Counted from the first letter of the stretch, positions 42,422 to 53,740 are shown. The stretch is 64,000 nucleotides of DNA from Limnanthes douglasii subsp. nivea (GCA_036936605.1 JAUPFV010000002.1:161936813-162000812), one strand, 5' to 3'. Numbers and translations: made by a program. The notes: generated by a model not told the origin, from the sequence alone.

Positions 42422-42945
42422 TGTTAATTAAAGATACTTTTCACAATTCTATTGGATATGATACATATGAATCCAACTGCTTCAGCGTATATTAAAGACC
42501 CAAGAGATCCTATAAAATGTCTCTTAAATTTATAGTAAAAAATCGTTGATAGAAATAGAGATGAAGAATAACATAGGACGATGAATAGTTTATAGCAAAC
42601 TCATATTAAATCTTTTTATCACTATTATAAGAATATTTACTACTATGTTTTATTTATTCCATTTATTCTTTAACTGTAAATATATGTAATCTCCATCGGA
42701 GGATAGATATAACTTTTTAGCAATTTCCCTTTAAATTAACATAGATTCTTTTTTGTTTCTTGTGTGATATGAGATGATCAGATTATTTGGTTCATAATTT
42801 TTGAAGTAGTCAACCGACTTAGCATACGATTATTCATCATTGTTCGTGAAATTTTTGACTAAATGTTTTTGGTCAGTTGTGTGAGTATTGGATCTTAGAT
42901 TTCATTTACTCAAGTTTGTGATATGAAAATTTTAAAGATCATGAA
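42422..42945 (+). repeat. putative 5' LTR of Gyp-C
   Basis: Aligned blocks shared with 53259-53740: TCTATTGGATATGATAC near the start, TCAACCG, and GTGAGTATTGGATCTTAGAT (GCGAGTATTGGATCTTCGAT in the partner). Confidence 0.5.
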
Positions 42946-43560
42946 GCCCTCACAACCACCTTAGAGTATTTTACTTGAGCAATGAATGCATTATATTGTA
43001 TTAGAGAAAGATATTAGCTTATTTTTATTTTTTTCTAATATTTTTTATTTGTTCAATTCGGTTCCACCCTTTTCTTATATGCTCGTCTTTTTCATCATCT
43101 CGTCTTTAATGTATCCCTCATTTTATCTTCAACAATTATTTAAAAATATTCTACTACATGTTTAAAAATACTCTTTATCTTTAAAATATCCTTTTATATC
43201 TCTAAAAATATATTATATTTTTAAAATATCTAAATATATCTAGTCCACTATATTTTTAAAAATATCATATTATATTTAAAAATATATTATGATGTCTCTT
43301 TAAAAATATCATATTATATATTTACAAATATTATGTTACATCTTTGAAAGTATTATACTATATTTTAAAATATCATACCATATTGAGAAAATATAATTAT
43401 AATCTCTTCATCTTCAAATAATTATTTATAAAAATTCTAAAATATTATTATCCATCTTCCGATCTTTTATCGTTCTGCTTTTTGTTTTTGTATTGTTATT
43501 AAAAAAGAAGAAAAAACAAATGGTGTGAGAAAATTATTAATTAAAATATAATTGAGTGAA
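42946..43560. repeat. AT-rich degenerate tandem repeat
   Basis: No gene. At 43145-43385 is a loose repeat of about 20-30 bp units (TCTTTAAAAATATCATATTAT and variants). Confidence 0.5.
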
Positions 43561-43779
43561 GATCTACAACCTACAATTCTAATTCTCTAAATACATGCAC
43601 TTATGGGAGAAATGCAATGGCTCTTGAGGGTTGAGATAGAAATAGTTCATGAGAGACTGTGTAAATTTTATAAAATTCACATAAAGGACAATCACAAAAC
43701 ATGCTTTATGCTTCTATATATAAAAATATTACAAAAGGGGACATAGACTGGTTACGATGATTATTACAATCGAATAAAG

Positions 43780-44330
43780 TCATTTGGCCATGCAAACAAA
43801 TGTACAACCAAATCTTCTAATGCACGTTATCATGATGGGAAGTGTTTTAAGTGCCAAAATAAGGGTCATTATGTCAGTATATATCCTAATAAAAGAATAA
43901 TGATGCTTAGAGATGATGGTAAGTTAAATACATAAAACAAATAAAAAAAATCATAATTTATGTTATCGTTAAAACATTATAAAAAAATTTCCACATATAG
44001 CGACATATTGGTTGCAAAAAATATTTGAGTGTGCAAGCCAAAGAAGAGGACAATGTATAGCGTGAAAATAAATTTCATATCTAGTGTCATATCAAAGACA
44101 AAATAGGCATCATCACTGATGGAGAGAGGCGTAAAAACATAGCAGACAATACCTTGGTAAGTTTTGGATTAAAACTAAGAAGTTTTCAAAACCTACAAAC
44201 TGCACTGGTTAAATGATAGGGATGAATGGAACGTTATGAAGCAAATTCTGGTCTTGTTTCGCATTGGGAAATATAAAGATGACATGTTGTGTGATATTAA
44301 ACCAATGCAAGCATGTGATATACTACTGAA
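43780..44330 (+). pseudogene. Gyp-C gag zinc knuckle and aspartic protease
   Basis: Plus-strand frames: RYHDGKCFKCQNKGHYVSIY followed by PNKRIMMLRDDG (CCHC knuckle, last Cys replaced by Tyr). A degraded GIITDGERRK-like stretch stands where the active site should be. Then come KPTNCTG, LNDRDEWNVMKQILVLFRIG and KYKDDMLCDIKPMQACDILL. This is the usual block order of gypsy gag to protease. Many stops. Confidence 0.65.
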
Positions 44331-44459
44331 AAAAGAAGAAGAACACCAATCAATGAGTGACCCAAACACTTATCTTAAAAAGGTTGAGAGTTTGAGAATA
44401 TAAGATGAGAGAAAGTCATGTGAACTAGACTTAGTAGATCATGTTGAGTTTGATTTTCC

Positions 44460-45034
44460 CACTCATGTATGGGTTATTCAGGTCGGATCTTATATTTGGG
44501 TCAATCCTATGAGCCCACAAGCCCAAGAATAAACTGAGTCATTGGTCTACTCAAGTTACTGGTCACTCATTAGTTTCATTTAACCTATCTGAACTGCCCT
44601 TCAGATAAAATTAAAATCATTATGATATGCTTCAAGTGATATCCGATCTGATCATATAGCCCTCATAGCTCTTTAAAAAAATCTTTGGAAAAGCTAACCA
44701 TGATTGATAATATCCGATATGCCTTCAAAGTGAATTTGAATATTCAATCAAACAGCTCAAAGGTTGCGACTTTATAACAGTTCTCTTTTAACGTGTCAAG
44801 TGGTAATTGGACCTTTTAGCTGTTTTTTCTGGGTACTTGTGTCTAAACATCAAGAGAGCTACATTTACTAACCTTTAATCAGAGCTAGAGGTCCATCTCC
44901 CCTAGGTAAAACACTAAATTACTTTTTAAACTATATAAATTTGATTTTTTACTATTTCTATTTGTAGTGTGAGAAAAAATTTCAAACTCTGTTTCTAGAT
45001 AGAGAAATAAACCCTAATCTTGTAACTTTTGTCA
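44460..45034 (-). repeat. partial 3' LTR of Tat-C
   Basis: Ends TTTTGTCA at 45034; the sense strand starts TGACAAAAGTTACAAG next to the purine tract (complement of 45035-45055). It covers U3 only: the TATA, R and U5 part is missing on the left. Its first part (44463-44620) matches the reverse complement of 52900-53060. Confidence 0.65.
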
Positions 45035-45314
45035 GTTCTTCTATTTTCTCTAAAGTTTGTATATTCATGACAAGAATTGCCTTAATCAAATGAGGCTGGC
45101 TCAACCTGTCTGAGTTAAAGAACGAGAAAAGAGAAGTCATAATCGCTACCGGACTACCTGTTTCTCTTGGTGGATTGATCATACAAGAGTTACCAAATTC
45201 AGAATGGAGTTCATCATCCTGTAGACCATCAATAGTTTCCAGAAAAACTTCTCTTGCTCCATCTTTAAAAAATATTGAACCACCGGTACATTTAATCGAA
45301 AACCCTTGCACCAA
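44982..45314 (-). CDS. short sense ORF before the 3' LTR of Tat-C
   Basis: Open minus-strand frame of 110 codons, no ATG at its start (the hAT-1 insertion at 45334 lies just upstream). It contains RETGSPVAIMTSLFSFFNSD, RLSQPHLIKAILVMNIQTLE and EKIEELTKV, aligned to the short sense frames of Tat-A and Tat-B. It runs past the LTR border at 45034. Function unknown; see the Tat-A entry for alternatives. Confidence 0.4.
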   Translation of the reverse strand: MVQGFSIKCTGGSIFFKDGAREVFLETIDGLQDDELHSEFGNSCMINPPRETGSPVAIMTSLFSFFNSDRLSQPHLIKAILVMNIQTLEKIEELTKVTRLGFISLSRNRV

Positions 45315-45770
45315 AACTAAATCCGTTACCAGTTAGGCATGGGCATATGGGTATGGAACCGAAGAACCGAACCGAAATAATGGATTCGGTTCGGTTCCTG
45401 TTCCTTCTAAATACCCGTACGGTTCCTTATCTTAAATACCCACGGTTCTCGGTTCGGTTCGGTTCGGAACCGAGAACCGAACAATACCCATTAAGAACCG
45501 AATAAGCAATAATAATTTAGTTTAAATTTATTTATTTTAAATTATTTAAACTAATAATAAACAATATCACTAATCAGTAATAATTTAATTTATTTTAGTT
45601 TGCTCTCAAACCCTAATCGAATATCGATAGACTTTCATATATTTTGCCTCCTCCCATCTCGTAGCCTCCATCTTTAGAAACTCATATACCGACGTTTTTT
45701 CTTTTCCGATCTTCTCTCCACCGGTAGTGCCTAAGCGAATGTGTAATTTCTAATCTTAACCCTAAACCAA

Positions 45771-46894
45771 ATGATGGAAAAATCGAGTTCCCGTTCATGC
45801 CCTAACTCAAAAACTGCAATGGAGGAGTCTAGATTATTTCTATCTCAGGTATTTTATTCTTATATTTTTGTTTTTCTCTAACGACATATTTTATTCTTGT
45901 AGTTTCGATTTATTGTTGTATCGACCGCAGTTATATAGTTGAACAGCTTTAAATTTTGCTTGATTTTGCTTATACAGTATAAGATTTAGGTATATTTTAA
46001 ATCATAATTATTTTACTTTGCTGCAGTATTAGTGCTAAGTTTATATAATTGTTAAAGTAAATTACTTTGCAATTCCTGCATATTTTGTCGACTATTATAT
46101 AATTTCAAATTTTATATTTTATATAATTGCAATTCTACACTTTACTATTGCTGTTGCAGTACTAAATTTGCAATTTTAGACTTTATTGCAATTTGCTACT
46201 GCAGTATTGCAATTTACTGTTTTACTGCAATTTTACACTTTTGCAATTTGCTACTTTACTCCGATTTTCTACTTTACTGCAATTTTACAATTTTGCAACA
46301 CTGCAATTTGCTGTAGTTTATTTATAAGTAAATTATTTTATTCAATTTAGTACTTTACATTTTATTGCAATCTGTTGCGGTACTAATATTGCAATATTAA
46401 AAAGAACAGTATTAATTTAGTATTGTACTGCAATCTGCTGCAGTATTAATTTAGTACTGTTCTTTTTAATATTGCAATATTAGTACTTATAAAATATAGT
46501 ATTAATACTGCAGTAAATTATAAATTATTAATCATTTTTAGTATTTACATTGTTGTTTACTGTCGATTTTTTTTTGCAGATGGATTCTTCCGCGTATCCT
46601 ACGGATGATAATATTGAACCGGTTAATGAAGATATTAATTTTGAACATGAAGCTGATACCAATAACCAATATAAAAGGAAAAAATATCCGGAAGAAAATG
46701 AAGGAGGATCTAAATCGAAGAAACAAGTCCAAGAAAGATCATGGGTTTGGAAGCATTTTAAGAAGAAGAAAGATAACCTAAACAAATGCAATTGTAACTA
46801 TTGTGGGAGAGAAATGGCGTGTCCTTCAAGTTCAGGTACCTCTAACCTAGTGAAACATTTGAAATCATGCAAGAAATATCAATACTATTTGTAA
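45771..46894 (+). CDS. two-exon BED zinc-finger gene of hAT-1
   Basis: Exon 1 45771-45848 (MMEKSSSRSCPNSKTAMEES, ending RLFLSQ), donor GTATTTTA. Intron 45849-46579. Acceptor TTTTTGCAG, then exon 2 46580-46894. The two join in frame for about 130 residues. Exon 2 has an acidic stretch, a nuclear-signal-like YKRKKYPEENEGGSKSKKQ and then the BED finger: RSWVWKHFKKKKDNL, CNCNYCGREM, GTSNLVKHLKSC with Cys-Cys-His-Cys ligands. Plant hAT transposases start with such a finger and continue for hundreds of residues; here the frame stops 7 residues after the last ligand. It could be a deletion product or a stand-alone DNA-binding protein acting on hAT ends. No frame damage is visible. Confidence 0.7.
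46380..46486. repeat. 32-bp perfect inverted repeat in the hAT-1 intron
   Basis: Arms 46380-46411 and 46455-46486 (GTACTAATATTGCAATATTA and onward) with a 43-bp spacer that itself holds GCAATCTGCTGCAG. The surrounding intron is rich in TGCAATTTGCT/CTGCAGTA motifs. Confidence 0.85.
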
Positions 46895-47273
46895 TTTCAA
46901 ATTTGGATAAATTTCTGGATCAATTATTGTAATTTGGAGGTTGTAATGTGTAACTTGTTATGGGTTATTTTGTTGTTTATTTTTTGGTTCCATTCAGATC
47001 TAGTTCATTTTAAAATTTTGGTTCCTTTCGGATTAGGTTCCAAACGGTTCTTTTGGGTACAAAATAATCATTTGGTTCCTTTCGGATTTGGTTCCAAACA
47101 GTTCTTTTGGTTACAAAGTAACCATTTGGTTAAGTACCCATACCGAACCGAACAAAGAGGAACCGAACCGAACCGAATTTTAATCGGTTCCTAAATGGGT
47201 ACCAGCTCTACAGAACTGAAAGAACCGAACCGGACCGAACCGAAGAACCGAATGCCCATGCCTATTACGAGTC

Positions 47274-49816
47274 GTAAAAACTTCATATTCTTTCATCTCT
47301 ATGGGTCGGACGTAGGAGAAAACACACCTAGAAGGATTACCATGCTTTCTAAAACCAAAAGTGTAACTTCATCTACCATGGATACAGAAAAACTCACTGA
47401 AGGTTCTAAAATCGTAGAACCTCCAGTGTTGCCTACTTTAGATTCAAATCCATCAATCCCATCCATCGATTTTTATCGTATTAAAAACAGAGGATATTGG
47501 ACTCAAATAATGGATGAGAAGATGGATTTTAACAGGCAATATACCCCATTAGAGTTATTTGGTCATACTGGAGACATCAGTATAGTTCGAGAAAAGAAAG
47601 AGAAAGTAAGATCGGCATATGCCGAACCACTTCCGGAGTGCCTTGTGGGGCGAGTGGGGTCTAACTTCTCCAAGGTCAGTGTCAAATATCTGTTGGCTTT
47701 TCAAAGTATTTCCTATGTGTATACCTATACAGCTGAATTGGACAGAATCAGGAAAAATGGGGTTTTTAGAGTCTGTCAAGGGAAGGATTCTTAACCCCGA
47801 TGAGACTCCAATAGATAGTCAAAGTGGGGAGCTAGTTGTATATACTGAAGTTCCTAACTGAGGCCTTTAGTTCCCTTTGGACCCAGATATTGTGAGATAC
47901 TTCCATTTGGTGAGGTTATGCCCAATTCAGTTAAGTCCCAATGCCTAGTATACATTATTAGCCAACATCATAGCTTCAAGGTAATCTAAAATTTTGATGC
48001 TTATGGAGCAATTTGTTGGTGTGGCCAGTCTACATCGAAACTATCATATATTCTTTTATTATTTCAACATGGAGAATAATTATAAAGTTGTTGATGACCT
48101 GCTGGAGTCTTACACGCCATGAAGTACCCAATTTCTCTACATCAGCGGTGCTTGGGAAAATAGCAAGACGATTAGAGCTAAGAAAAACCCAAGTTTGCTG
48201 ACCAGATATTGAAGAAGTTCAGGTTAACACTTTACAATTTTCTTTACTGTGTATTGATATTAAACTTCACATTAGACGTTGATATTAAATTTCACATCCG
48301 ATGTTGATATTAAATTTCACATCAGATTTGTCTTTCAGTGTTTTCAAAGATGTTCTCAGAATATTTAGTAGAGGGACGAACCACTTTTACAAAGCCAAAT
48401 TTGTGGGCCACAGAGAATTGGGGAACTGGTTTCCATAATTATTTTATTGCAGTAAATATGGTGAGGGCCCATCTGTGGAGAACAAGATCAACTAGGGAGC
48501 TCTCATGGGAACAATTTACCAGTCATCCTAAAGTTGCTGATATCTTCAAAAGAACAGAGGAAAAAGATGGTGAGCTTTATTTTCCAGCTAGGAACAAGGC
48601 TTCTAGCCATCTTGACAAAATTAAGAAGAAGAAAAGTGATGATCCCTCTTAAGAGCTTCCCGATGTGGGTAGTTCAGGACTGTCAGGAGAGATTGATGCA
48701 GCACTGGTGGATGTTGTTGCGGTTACTGTGGGGGAGGCTAAAGAGCCATCACACTCTCCAATGGTTAAGAGGAATAAAAGGCAGAATATGAGCATATGGG
48801 GTAGTGATAAGAGAGCGAAAAAGAAGAAGAAAATTTCCATCAATTCGAAAATCATACTCCGACCCGAAGTCTTTCTTTCGATTACTCCTATCAAAATTCC
48901 TTCCCAAGAAGAGGTACATGTTGATCCTCTCTGTCCAACGTTTCCTACTGCTGACCAACCTTCTACTGAAGGCGAAGTGAATCTAGAGGACTTCGGAAAT
49001 TTGTATCTAAATGAGTTTGATAAAGAGGATTTTGACAAGACTTTCCCCCAATCCACTACCATCGCCAATGTCGTGATTTATGATGGTGAATCCTTTGAAT
49101 TCTCAAGTGAGCATGATACTCTGGGCTATGCAATTTTAGGTTATATAAGGTTAATCGTTGACTTAGATAGGCAAGTCATACCTCAAGCCAATGATATTGT
49201 TTCCCTTCGTAGTAACAATCAAGAATGAAGGATTCCATCACGGTCCAATGAAGCAAGGTTGGGACTTTGAGAAAGGAAAATAAACAACTTAGTGATGATT
49301 TGGTACAAGCTAAGTTGGATCTTGAAATATCAGGGGCTATAGATACTGAATAGCAATCTACCACTTCCAAAAAAGTTGATTCATTGAAGAAAAAACTAAC
49401 CAATGAGAAGAGTTCCAACGATCAATTATCCAATGAGAAAAGAGAATTACAAGATCTTCTCAAGAAAAATGATGATGAGATTATTTATTTGAAATAGACA
49501 AAAGCCCAAGACATAACCGCTGCAAGGAATGAGTATGCTAAGGGGTTGTTAAAATTTATGGAACAGAGGGAAGAATCTATTAAATCAGACATGGTCCGAT
49601 TATTTTATGAAACGTTTCCCAAACGGTCTCTTGGGAATCTCTGGAGTTTTGTGCCCTATGAAGAAATTCCCTTTCATACTATGGCACAAATCGATAAACA
49701 CAACATCTCAGATGAATCCGAATCTGATGACGAAGTTGAAGAGGATTTAGGTGATGACAAAAAATGAGAGAGAATAAGGCAGTGCTGAGAAGAAAACCAA
49801 AGGGAACGAGCCCTAA
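47274..49816 (+). pseudogene. antisense gene of Tat-C
   Basis: Counterpart of 12790-15297. The original start has a 1-bp loss (TATGGGTCGGACG). The frame reads LPECLVGRVGSNFSKVSVKY, FPLDPDIVRYFHLVRLCPIQ, NNYKVVDDLLES and FLYISGAWEN. The intron is at 48223-48338, splitting a Val codon in the same phase as in Tat-B. Then come LWATENWGTGF, ELSWEQFTSH, a Lys-rich part, an acidic domain and a coiled coil with FYETFPKRSLGNLWSF, and the acidic DESESDDEVEEDLGDDKK near the end. The stop TAA is at 49814-49816. Several stops and shifts. A frame from 47195 in hAT-1 runs into this gene, probably by chance. Confidence 0.65.
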
Positions 49817-49855
49817 GGTTAACTATTTTTGTTGTGTTTGTATTTTGAATCAAAG

Positions 49856-49943
49856 TCCTTGGAGTATGTAAGGAATTTTGTTGTTTTCATATCGGATTTT
49901 CTAGAAAATTATTGTACGTACAAGTCCTTATGGTCTACAAGGA
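49856..49943. other. pair of stem-loops after the Tat-C antisense gene
   Basis: TCCTTGGAGTATGTAAGGA (49856-49874) and TCCTTATGGTCTACAAGGA (49925-49943) are the positional equivalents of the hairpins at 15337-15398. A TTTTTGTAATG motif follows the second. Confidence 0.4.
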
Positions 49944-50570
49944 ATTTTTGTAATGTGCATCAGATTCTTTTCTATGATCCTATTTGTATTTCATGCCGTC
50001 TTTACTTTCATTCACTTTGTATTTTTCATTGTCTTCTTTTATACTTCTATTAATACTGATCGTATTTGAACATGATAAAACCATATACATATGTTAGATC
50101 CGATCAAAGAATTAAAAAGTATTTTCTTTAGAGAAATTAAATACAAAATCAATCTTGCATTTATTCGAGCCATTCAAAGGTAATCCATTTGAAGGTAATA
50201 CATATTTCATCAGAGCCATTCAAAGATAGTCCATTTAAAGGTAATAGGTATTTTATAAATATATAATCCATCTGAGCCATTCAAATGTAGTCCATTTGAA
50301 GAAAATATGTGTTTAATAAATCTTTAATCCATCAGGTGTTTAATAAGTCTTTCATCCTTCCGATATTAATAAGTCTTTAATCCATCAAATCACCACGAAA
50401 ACAATTTTTTTAAAAAAAGACAATGATAGTATATTGATTGAGATCCGGGCACCTCATTAAAACCTCCTTGCGTTACCAGGGTAGGAAAGAGTATGCCCCT
50501 AAATATTTACATTGAATTAAGGCAAAGTAAATATTTACAAGATAAGTTTATTATAAGTCTAACCTGAGAT
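49944..50570. other. Tat-C spacer with repeats and conserved 3' box
   Basis: No gene. At 50167-50340 are four loose copies of GAGCCATTCAAAGGTAGTCC with CATTTGAAGGTAATA. At 50450-50545 is the box shared with Tat-B (CCAGGGTAGGAAAGAGTATG, AAATATTTACA twice). Confidence 0.5.
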
Positions 50571-52840
50571 ACTCCATATTCCAATGATGCTTCAACATGT
50601 TTCCTTGTTTGTTTTGGAGTCTGTATGTTCCTTGCTTAACTCTTTCACATACGATGTATGGTCCTTCCCAATTCGGAGCCAAATTTTCGAACTGCGTCTC
50701 CTTGGTATGCAGTAACACTTTTCTCAACATTTTATCTCCAACTCGAAAATCTCTTCTTTTTTAGTTTGGATGCAAATTTTCTCCTCATCAAGCCTTGATA
50801 ATGTGTAGTTCTTAAATGTGCTTTCACTTTTTTATCTTCAACTAAATCCAACTGAGCCCTCATGGCTATCTCACTCTCTCTTTCAAAATAATTTTAAACT
50901 CCAAAGGAAGGAAGAGTAACTTCTATAGGTGTTATCGTATCCATCCCATAGACTAGATCAAACAAAGACTTATGTATGGTTGTATGAGGAGTGCTTCAGT
51001 ATGCCCATAGTACTTTTTGGGCTTTGAACAGTACATCGTCCCTCGACTATTGCGTTTGGAGACATATAGTCCCTTGACTTTCAAATGTCCGTTGACAGTC
51101 CCTGGACTATCGCGTTTGGATAAAGTTAGTTCACCAGATCCTCTGATTCATGAGAGGCTGCCACCTGTCACCATAGTCCCCAGAATTTTGTATCACCAGT
51201 AGTCCCTTGAGTTTAGTTATGCGTAATATTCTACCTTTTGGGTTTGATCAAAACTCAAGGGACTAGTGGTGATACAAAAATCTAGGGACTATGGTGACAG
51301 GTGGCAGCCTCTCATGGATCAGATGGTCTAGTGGACTAACTTTATCCAAACGCGATAGTCCAGGGACTGTCAACGGATATTTGAAAATCAAAGGACTATC
51401 CCACCAAACGCGATAGTCGAGGGACGCTTTACTGTTCAATGCCTACTTTTTGTAAGTAACTTGACCATTTTCCAGCAGCTCTTACTAAATTCTTTTTTAA
51501 TCCTGACAGACTGTCCGATTTTCCACTTCAACTTGTCCATTGGCTTGGGGATGAAAAAGAGAAGAAATACAGTGATGAATTCTTCTCGAAGCAAAAAATG
51601 CATCCATATATTTGTTATCAAACGGAGGACCATTGTCTATGGTGATGCGTTTGGGAATACCAAATTGGCAGCATATGTTGGAGAGAATAAATTTAGTGAC
51701 TGTTTTAGATGTTGTTCCAAAAAAAATGTGCCACTTCTACCCATTTGGAGAAGTAGTCTATTGCCACAATCATGGTACGATAACCCCCTAAAGCCATTGG
51801 AAAGGGCCCAACTAGATTAAGTTCCCATCTATCAAAAGGTATAGGCTCATATATTGATTTCATGGGCACTACTGGCACATGAATTGCATTTCCATATCTT
51901 TGACAAGGATCACATCTTTTTACCAAATATTTAGCATATGTCATAGTCGTAGGCCAATAATATTCGTCTATTAATACTCTTCTAGTCAAAACTTTATAGC
52001 CACAATGTGCTGACCCTTCGCCATCATGTAATTCTGATAGAATATTTTGAAACTCATTGGGTCCAAAAAAACATAGTAAAGGACTGCTGAAATATTTTTT
52101 ATAAAGAACCCTTCGACGAACTAGAAAACCACGAGCTTTGTACTTTATTTTCTTGGCCACAACCTTGTCAGAAGGTAGAACTTCATAAGTGATAAATTCT
52201 TGTATTGCACTTTTCTAATCTTCAGAAAGTACCTCGGATACGTGCAGATTTTCTCCTACTTCACCCTTGTTTCTTGTGGTTACATCTATGAAAGGACATT
52301 CTTGCATAAGAATCCAAAGGTACGCTTCAGAATATGTTATAGTGGCTAAAGAATCTGTCGTGGCGTTTTCTGATATGGGGATATGCTCATCTCTGATATA
52401 TTTAAAATCGATGGTGACTTGCTTTAGCACTTGCATATATTTTATCAAGTGATCTTTCCTGGTTTTAGATGAGAAGTTGCGAATCACTTATCAGTCAGAC
52501 TCTTTTAGCCCCACAAATTTGAGCTAACCTTAAACCAACTATGAACACTTCATATTCTAACTCATTGTTTAATGCTCTGAAGCCAAAACATATAGCTTGG
52601 TACATGGTATCACCATAAGGAGAGGTTAAGCAAATTCCAGCTACACATCTCATTGTACAAGATCCACCATCAGTTCGGATCACCCATTCCTTTTTAAATT
52701 TTCTGACTTGAGCTTCTTCATGAGGTCTCTTATAATGAAATTCCACTAAAAATATAGCCACAAGTTGAGCTTTGATTGCAGTCCGAGGTGCAAAGTCAAT
52801 ATCATAGTCTCCAAACTAAACTGACCATTTAGTCATCCTC
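50571..52840 (-). pseudogene. Tat-C pol: archaeal-type RNase H and integrase
   Basis: Read right to left: IDFAPRTAIKAQLVAIFLVE; RNase H with TDGGSCTMRCVAGICLTSPY, ICFGFRALNNELEYEVFIVG and LISDSQLLI; the connector SENATTDSLATITY. The integrase zinc finger follows (LHDGEGSAHCGYKVLTRRVL, VKRCDPCQRYGNAIHVPVVP), with first catalytic Asp in MIVAIDYFSKWVEVA, second in TIDNGPPFDNK and Glu in HPQANGQVEVENRT. The MITE interrupts it at 51020-51443. C-terminal remains are at 50600-51010. Right of 52840 the sequence switches to inverted LTR, so reverse transcriptase is lost. Confidence 0.7.
51020..51443. mobile_element. fold-back MITE, family a, copy 2 (424 bp)
   Basis: Same family as 6915-7341. Ends GGCTTTGAACAGTACATCG and TTACTGTTCAATGCC; exact 9-bp duplication TACTTTTTG at 51011-51019 and 51444-51452. 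It interrupts the Tat-C integrase between the parts for the VLWAY-like block and the Lys/Leu-rich segment before it. Confidence 0.9.
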
Positions 52841-52879
52841 CCAATATATCAGCCTTTTGTAGTACATATTTCAGGGGAA

Positions 52880-53257
52880 AAGAAATCCAAATTGTGATAG
52901 AGTGTGCTTAAAAGTAAGGTCTCCAAAAGGCATTTCAGACAGGTTAAATGAAACTCAATGTGTGAACAATAACTTGAGTGAGCTAACAACTCAACTGTGC
53001 GCCTAACACATTGATTCTTGGGTTTGGGGCTCATAGGATGGACCTGAATATAAGATTTGGCCTGAATGACTCATGGATTCGAGAAAAAAGTATAAATACC
53101 ACAACCAACAACATTTAATGGGTTGTAATTTTTCTAGAAACATTAAATACAAGTATACACCTCATTTCTCTCACTACTCTTGAAAAAAAATGCTTAATAT
53201 CAACTAGCTAAAAGATCTTTTATTTTTTACCCATAAACTAGATTTTTTCCATCACCA
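52880..53257 (+). repeat. partial Tat LTR in inverted orientation
   Basis: Plus orientation: TATA box TATAAATA at 53091-53098, then R-U5 ending ATCACCA at 53257, like the Tat-A LTR end. The part 52900-53060 is the reverse complement of the left LTR of Tat-C. Together the two pieces would cover one LTR with a 160-bp overlap. Confidence 0.6.
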
Positions 53258-53258
53258 A

Positions 53259-53740
53259 TGTTAATTAAAGATATTTTTCACAAGTCTATTGGATATGATA
53301 CTTATCAAGCCTGACTTCTTTTGTGCAAGTTAAAGACTAGATTCACAATATCTTTAAATATATTTATTATTATTAGATTTTAATGATATTTATTACTAGC
53401 TTTTATTAATTTCATTAAAACAAAATCTTTAAATATATCTAATCTCCATTAGAGAGGGGATGCAATTTTTTAATAAAATTCTAATAATTTTTTTCTTAAG
53501 TGAGAGTGATTCTTTATTTGTTTTTTGTGAAGTTTTTTATCTTTTTGTTGTGTAATATATGATTGATCAGATGTGATTGGTGCATAATATCCAAATAATC
53601 AACCGGCTTATTAAAGGATTTTCATCTCTGTCTGTTGCGCATTCGACCAAACTTCTTACTTACGTTGTGCGAGTATTGGATCTTCGATTTAATATATCCA
53701 AAATTCGTGCTACGTAAGTTTTCAAATCGTATAATGTACT
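53259..53740 (+). repeat. putative 3' LTR of Gyp-C
   Basis: Partner of 42422-42945. Begins TGTTAATTAAAGATA 1 bp after the end of Tat-C. The right end is only approximate. Confidence 0.45.

Larger units (their letters stand above)
45334..47264 (+). mobile_element. hAT-1: hAT element with BED-only gene (1931 bp)
   Basis: Ends TAGGCATGGGCAT and ATGCCCATGCCTA are exact inverted repeats of 13 bp. The 8-bp duplication has one mismatch (TTACCAGT 45326-45333, TTACGAGT 47265-47272). Both subterminal regions are crowded with GGTTCGGTTC/GAACCGAACC motifs, the likely transposase-binding sites. It carries a two-exon gene encoding only a BED zinc finger and no catalytic transposase. Inserted between the 3' LTR and antisense gene of Tat-C. 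Confidence 0.9.
44460..53257 (-). mobile_element. Tat-C: rearranged Tat-lineage element with inverted LTR pieces
   Basis: Minus-strand gag-pol remnant with the antisense gene and a partial 3' LTR on the left. The right end carries a partial LTR in the opposite orientation, joined inside the RNase H region. Reverse transcriptase, protease and gag are absent. Later insertions are hAT-1 (45334-47264) and a MITE (51020-51443). The element lies inside Gyp-C. Confidence 0.75.
42422..53740 (+). mobile_element. Gyp-C: old Ty3/gypsy element interrupted by Tat-C
   Basis: Inferred from similar sequences at 42422-42945 and 53259-53740 in direct orientation, each starting TGTTAATTAAAGATA, which behave like LTRs. 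Gag zinc-knuckle and protease remnants (plus strand) follow the left one. Tat-C occupies the space where the rest of pol should be. Its right edge (CA at 53257) lies 1 bp from the right copy. Primer site and polypurine tract were not recognised, so this call is moderate. Confidence 0.5.
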
